In this document: piece by piece, positions 60,010 through 64,000 of the stretch
Layout: every line of letters starts with the position of its first letter
How positions within the stretch are numbered: position 1 is the first letter of the stretch
NCBI GenBank assembly: GCA_018806985.1
Contig: JADANN010000467.1
Location: 1,279,501-1,343,500 of the forward strand
DNA: 64,000 bases
Reading direction: 5' to 3'
Source: Angiostrongylus vasorum
Taxonomy: Eukaryota > Nematoda > Chromadorea > Rhabditida > Metastrongylidae
Made by a program: the position numbers and the translations under genes
Notes under the pieces: model-generated
What the model saw: the letters and a program-made list of their open reading frames with translations, nothing else
Told to the model about the DNA's origin: nothing
Databases searched by the model: none

Positions 60010-60412
60010 AATATTTCTTGAACTCGGACTTGAACTTGATTGGCCCTGTTCTCATTGGTTACGCGGGCCCCAGCACAATCTCTATTTTTCGGAGATTTGC
60101 TGGTTAAGCCATTGCGGTTCGTTGGAATCCCGAGGTCAGCCTAGCCAAAGTCTGCCTCAGGTCTTCATCACCACGGGCAGTCGCAGCCCCCTGTGGACCA
60201 GAGGGAGATTTGCCACCATGCCACTTTTATACCAGGACGGTGGTGGATCCTGGTGTTGCTTTACTCTTAGCTAAGCTTCCTGATAAAAAACGTCGGACTC
60301 CTTCTCAGCTTGGAAGGCCCTACCAGGGAATGAATCGCCACCACTTGTACATCGCACTCGGACACCCAAGAACACCACCCAGCCACGATGAGGCGGTAAA
60401 CCGTTGGGAGGG
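60010..60412 (-). repeat. R1, full length
   Basis: Reverse copy: tail CTTGAACTCGGACTTGAACT at the left, CCTCCCAACGGTTTACCGCC (minus strand) at the right. Its right portion is part of the duplicated segment. Confidence 0.8.
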
Positions 60413-60965
60413 TTATGTCCTCAAGAACGAATAATTGGCTAAAGATGAATCTACTGAGAGTACCGCACTCAGTGTACTTACTAAATAAGAAGAATTTATA
60501 GACGAAATCTATTATTTGGTTCACATTTATTGAAAATATTCGGTTGCGTACATTTTTGGGGGAAACACTGTCATCTAAAACCTTTTTCCGATTACTTGAA
60601 TATTTTGACGACCCGTCTTCACTGGGTGTGTGGGCCCAGCATAATTTTCATCCTCTTGGAGTGTTGCTAGTTTAACCATTGTGGCTCCTTAGAGTTCCGA
60701 GGTTAGCCTGACTAAAATCTGCCCCCAGGTCGTCACCACGACAGGCAGTCGCAGCCCTTGTGGATTAGGAGACCTGCCACTATGCTACTATTTTGATACC
60801 AGGACAGTGGTGAATCCTAGTATTAGTTCACTCTTAGCTAGGCGTCCTAATGGAAACGCCGGACTCCTTCTCAGGATGAGAGATCCTCATGGGGGAGATG
60901 AATCCCCTTCCTGTACATCGCAGCGCAACACCCAGGAACACCTCGCAGCCACGATGAGGCGGTAA
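60340..60965. repeat. Duplicated composite segment, copy 2
   Basis: Partner of 47810-48437, in the same orientation. Differences are single bases and one-base length changes in G or C runs. Similarity drops abruptly after GATGAGGCGGTAAAGCGTTG. Confidence 0.85.
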
Positions 60966-60975
60966 AGCGTTGGCA
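60593..60975 (-). repeat. R1, diverged subtype
   Basis: Almost identical to 48055-48450 and clearly different from the other R1 copies. Its 5' end runs into unique sequence at about 60970. Confidence 0.8.
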
Positions 60976-60979
60976 AGTA

Positions 60980-61960
60980 CAAATAGTTCACGTATAAAAA
61001 ATTGAGATAACTTTCGTTTTTTAACAACAGCAAGGGAATCCTCGATCTTCTTAGGTTGGCTGTACTAAGTTAGAGTTAATTCTCCTTCTTTTTTAAGGGA
61101 GCACTTGCCATACAGTGGTCTGAGTTAACGTACAACATACATGATCGTTCAATTCCAATCCCTGACCAACTGACCCTCCAGGGTCAACAAACTAATACCA
61201 TACTTTTCTGGTAAGATAAAAATTGCTTGCTATATCGACAGGGCTACGATAATTTTTCGCTTGGCTCTGTATTCAACTAGTTTAAACCCATGGTGCATTT
61301 CTGTGGCAGAAATTGACGTCAAACTCTTTACCCCTCATACCTTGAGTAATTTGAGAGAGTTCCAAGAGGGTCCCTTTGAAAACCTTGACAATGCTGCATG
61401 GCCTCTTTCATTGTAACAAGTAAGAATAAAAAAGTCGTACGACAGAGTAAGAAAAACGAAAAACGGGCCCTCTCAATGCTCAAACTAGACCAACTTCCTA
61501 CTGTGACCTCCCTCCCACCACCAGGAAAAAAAAAGCATTTGGTCGAATGAATGCTGATGACATCACCTTTTAAACCTTCAAGAATATGAAATCCATCGAA
61601 TTAATTTGAAACAAATGTTATTAAGCTCATATCGACTAAAGAGCTAATTACAGGATCCTTGGCTCCCATAAAGAACCATAACCCGACAAAACCGTCCATC
61701 CCATGTCTCAAGTTTGGTAACTACAATCTTTTACTTTATGTTGAAGCAAAGCAATAACCATACTTTTTAAAAAACCTGGGCAATCATAGTTAAATTACAA
61801 TGAAACGACGGGTCCGAGAATATCTTTACACTACTAAAGTCTTCATGAACATTGGAGGTAACGCTTCTTTAAACGGATGAATCCAGCAAGTACATGGAAA
61901 ATTTAGGTAAAACTGAGCGATAAAACGAAATTCGAAATTATATGGCTGTTTGTTATAAAA
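60980..61960. other. No gene recognised
   Basis: Downstream of the stop of the coiled-coil gene. No exon, repeat or RNA gene was identified. Confidence 0.35.
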
Positions 61961-61965
61961 CGAGG

Positions 61966-63715
61966 TTACGTTACAATGGCTCCACTTTTGAGCATTACAT
62001 TGTGCACTTGTCTCATATGTACTTCAACATGATCCTGGAAGCAGTTATAGTTTCTCGGCGAGATCTGAAACACATAATTAAATAACAGTTCTAACTCTGT
62101 TAAGAGATGTGAAACAGACAATTAAATGTGTTTAGCGGTAGCACCTATAGGTCAATAACACGGCTGACAGAAAGGCGAAACGAAGGACATTTGCCCCCGG
62201 AAAGGGCAATACCGTGTTCGGTCCTCACCGCAAACACCAACGGTCTGGAGTTTTGCAAATATCTCAGCATCGTTTTGGTTATATTTCACATAATATGCTG
62301 CCATTTAACAAGTAGTAAGCAGTAAATAAAAACTGACTACGGTGTAAATGCATGTCTTTCACTGTGTCATAGCAAAAGCACATTATTACATGAAATCGAA
62401 GGTACAAAGTAGTTCTTCCAACATACTACATCCTTAAACATGGACATTTAATAACATGAACATATTTTCCCATATTTCCGTAGTCTTACATACTCAAAGT
62501 ACCAATTTATCGAAACAACAAGAGTCACTTCCGTTAACGACTACTTGCATAAAGCTCATAAAAATAAAGAAGTATCGTAATAACGGTAAGAATAAGTATA
62601 GTAACAAATAAATTAGTATCCGCGTCTGTCATCGACTACTTGAATAGATACATAAATTCACACACAGACATTAAGGTTCTCGAGAGAGCTGCTCACTCTA
62701 TCCAGGCCTTAACATTTTTTGCGTCCCAATGTAATGTCAAGTATTTCAGTAACGATGAGCTAGCATAACGGCAATCTATGTGCTACGTTTCCTTTTTTGC
62801 CTCACGTATACTTACTTGACACTTGATACTCTGAACGACCCGTCCTCACTAGTTGTGCCCCAGCATAATCACCATTTTTCGAGATTTGCGGGTTAAGCCA
62901 CTGTGGTTCCCTGGAATCCCGAGGTCAACCTGGCCAAAGTCTGCCCCAGGTCTTCACCACGACAGGCAGTCGCAGCCCTTGTGGATCAGAGAGAGATTTG
63001 CCACCATGCGACTTTGATACCAGGACGGTATTGGATCCTGGGATTGGTTCACTTTTAGCTAGGCTTCCTGATGGAAACACCGGACTCCTTCTCAGCTTGG
63101 AAGACCCTGCGAGGGGGATGAATCCCTAGTTGTACATCGCAGTCCGACACCCAGGAACACCTCCCAGCCAACATGAGGCCGTAAACCGTTGGGAGAGGCT
63201 TATGTATACTGTACTGGAAATTAAATGCTTACTGATAAAGTATCAAAAACAAGACAAAAACGCCTTGTTGCAGCTATTTCGCTGTCATATTTTCTTACCA
63301 TTTGATGAATTTCGTTGACAGAATCATTTAGTGCTGTGAGATCCATGGGAGTCATTTTTTGTTGTCCTAGTGAGCGGATCTACAAAAAATCGAGAAGATG
63401 AACCCAGAAATTCATTGAACAACTCATTCAACAGGAGCGTTTACAATATTGATCCACCTGTAATAAGAGAGAGGTTAAGGCCGTGATGAGTCTTAATGCT
63501 TTCGTATTAGTAACATTTAAGCCCTGGTTGCAGTGTTTTACAATTTGATTAGCATGTGAAGTGCACATACGACGAAGTGCCTCAGGACGAGCACTTATAC
63601 TGACCTCGCTTAATTGTGGTAGTAGTTGGGTATTGTAGTCCTGAATTCCACTAAGGTAAATATTAACTTGCCGATTTATTGTCTCTAGATCAACGACTGT
63701 TCTCGCGTATCGCTC
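61966..63715 (-). CDS. Coiled-coil protein, last three exons; possibly Nup58-like
   Basis: Exons 63715-63605, 63379-63299 and 62064-61966 (stop TAA) are all phase 0 and encode 96 residues; the 5' part lies beyond the right edge. The sequence is helical and polar: ERYARTVVDLETINRQVNIY, then KMTPMDLTALNDSVNEIHQM, then VEVHMRQVHNVMLKSG. The order (a long helix, a TPxDL-type turn, two further helices) resembles the C-terminal coiled-coil region of nucleoporin Nup58/Nup45 of the central pore channel complex. The resemblance is short and from memory, so Nup62, Nup54 or another coiled-coil protein remain possible. Splice sites are good (CTTTTAG, TTGTAG and GTTTCAG acceptors). The last intron, 62065-63298, carries a SINE-C and an R1. 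Confidence 0.6.
62155..62335 (+). mobile_element. SINE-C, A box deleted, in intron
   Basis: GAAAGGCGAAACGAAGGAC is followed directly by CCCCGGAAAGGGCAATACCG, so the A-box part is deleted. The B-box-like GTGTTCGGTCCTCACC, TTGCAAATATCTCAGCATCG and the end GCAGTAAATAAAAA are present. It is antisense to the host gene. Confidence 0.75.
62810..63197 (-). repeat. R1, full length, in intron
   Basis: Reverse copy: tail ACTTGACACTTGATACTCTG at the left; the 5' end (minus strand CTCTCCCAACGGTTTACGGC) at the right, about 100 bases from the donor of exon 63379-63299. Confidence 0.8.
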
Positions 63716-63774
63716 CTAAAAGAAGACCGGTAGTACTTGAAAACACGTCTTCACACAATATTATCAGTTTCTTT

Positions 63775-64000
63775 TTTAAATGACTCGTCTTCACGTCTAC
63801 TGTGAGGACCCCAGCACTTCTCACATTCGATTCGTTTCCTTGCATCTATTATCCACGAAGATCATCCAACTTTTACGTGTGGCTTCGGCTACTGCTTTGA
63901 GATTTTCGCTTCATCTTGAATATCGTCGAATGGTGGTCGAGTCGATCCACCCTGGAATCCTAAGATAGCCGGGCTGGAGCGTTCCCAATTGGACAGTAGA
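63775..64000 (-). mobile_element. SINE-A, cut by the window edge
   Basis: Reverse copy: ATGACTCGTCTTCACGTCTA at the left, TGTGGCTTCGGCTACTGCTT, and CGATCCACCCTGGAATCCTA near the edge. The head would lie outside. Confidence 0.7.

Overview
This is a eukaryotic window that fits a rhabditid nematode, most likely a strongylid such as a hookworm (inference). The genes have many short exons with GT..AG introns. Three probable start codons sit 1-5 bases after a 3' splice acceptor, as expected for spliced-leader trans-splicing. The RTE-type LINE remnants resemble those I know from Ancylostoma-type genomes. Introns and spacers are full of short retroposons. Nothing prokaryotic was seen (no operons, ribosome binding sites or CRISPR).

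Genes from left to right: (1) the 3' end of an EF-hand calcium-binding protein (847-2432, +); (2) tail-to-tail with it, a complete ten-exon DMC1 meiotic recombinase (3053-6440, -), notable because C. elegans has no DMC1; (3) a gene-poor stretch of about 5.3 kb; (4) a THEM2/ACOT13-like hotdog thioesterase (11810-13488, +); (5) gene A (15509-22156, -), a multi-exon gene of unknown function with ten 12-residue tandem repeats; (6) a dead RTE LINE (about 22975-25780); (7) gene D (30332-32404, -), unknown, six exons, ending in three 12-residue repeats; (8) gene B (36856-40511, -), unknown, which shares a conserved block, an intron position and phase, and a basic motif with gene A; (9) an RTE fragment, an (AT)n tract and two orphan exons (43.1-43.5 kb, -); (10) gene C (49152-50677, -), two exons of a low-complexity protein that may be the 5' part of gene B; (11) an RTE 3' fragment; (12) the last three exons of a coiled-coil protein that may be Nup58-like (61966-63715, -), continuing off the right edge.

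Four short repeat families account for most of the rest. R1 is about 385 bp with a CAAGTA-type tail and several 5'-truncated copies. SINE-A, SINE-B and SINE-C each begin with a tRNA-like head carrying A-box and B-box promoter sequences. They lie in introns and spacers, never in a coding exon I could define, and are sometimes nested. A segment made of part of one R1, a spacer and a whole R1 occurs twice, 12.5 kb apart, almost unchanged.

The strongest leads are the nematode DMC1 and the A/B paralogue pair, a candidate undescribed nuclear-protein family. Exon models were built by hand from splice signals and reading phase. DMC1, the thioesterase, gene D and the EF-hand exons close exactly in phase. 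The ends of genes A, B and C are less certain.
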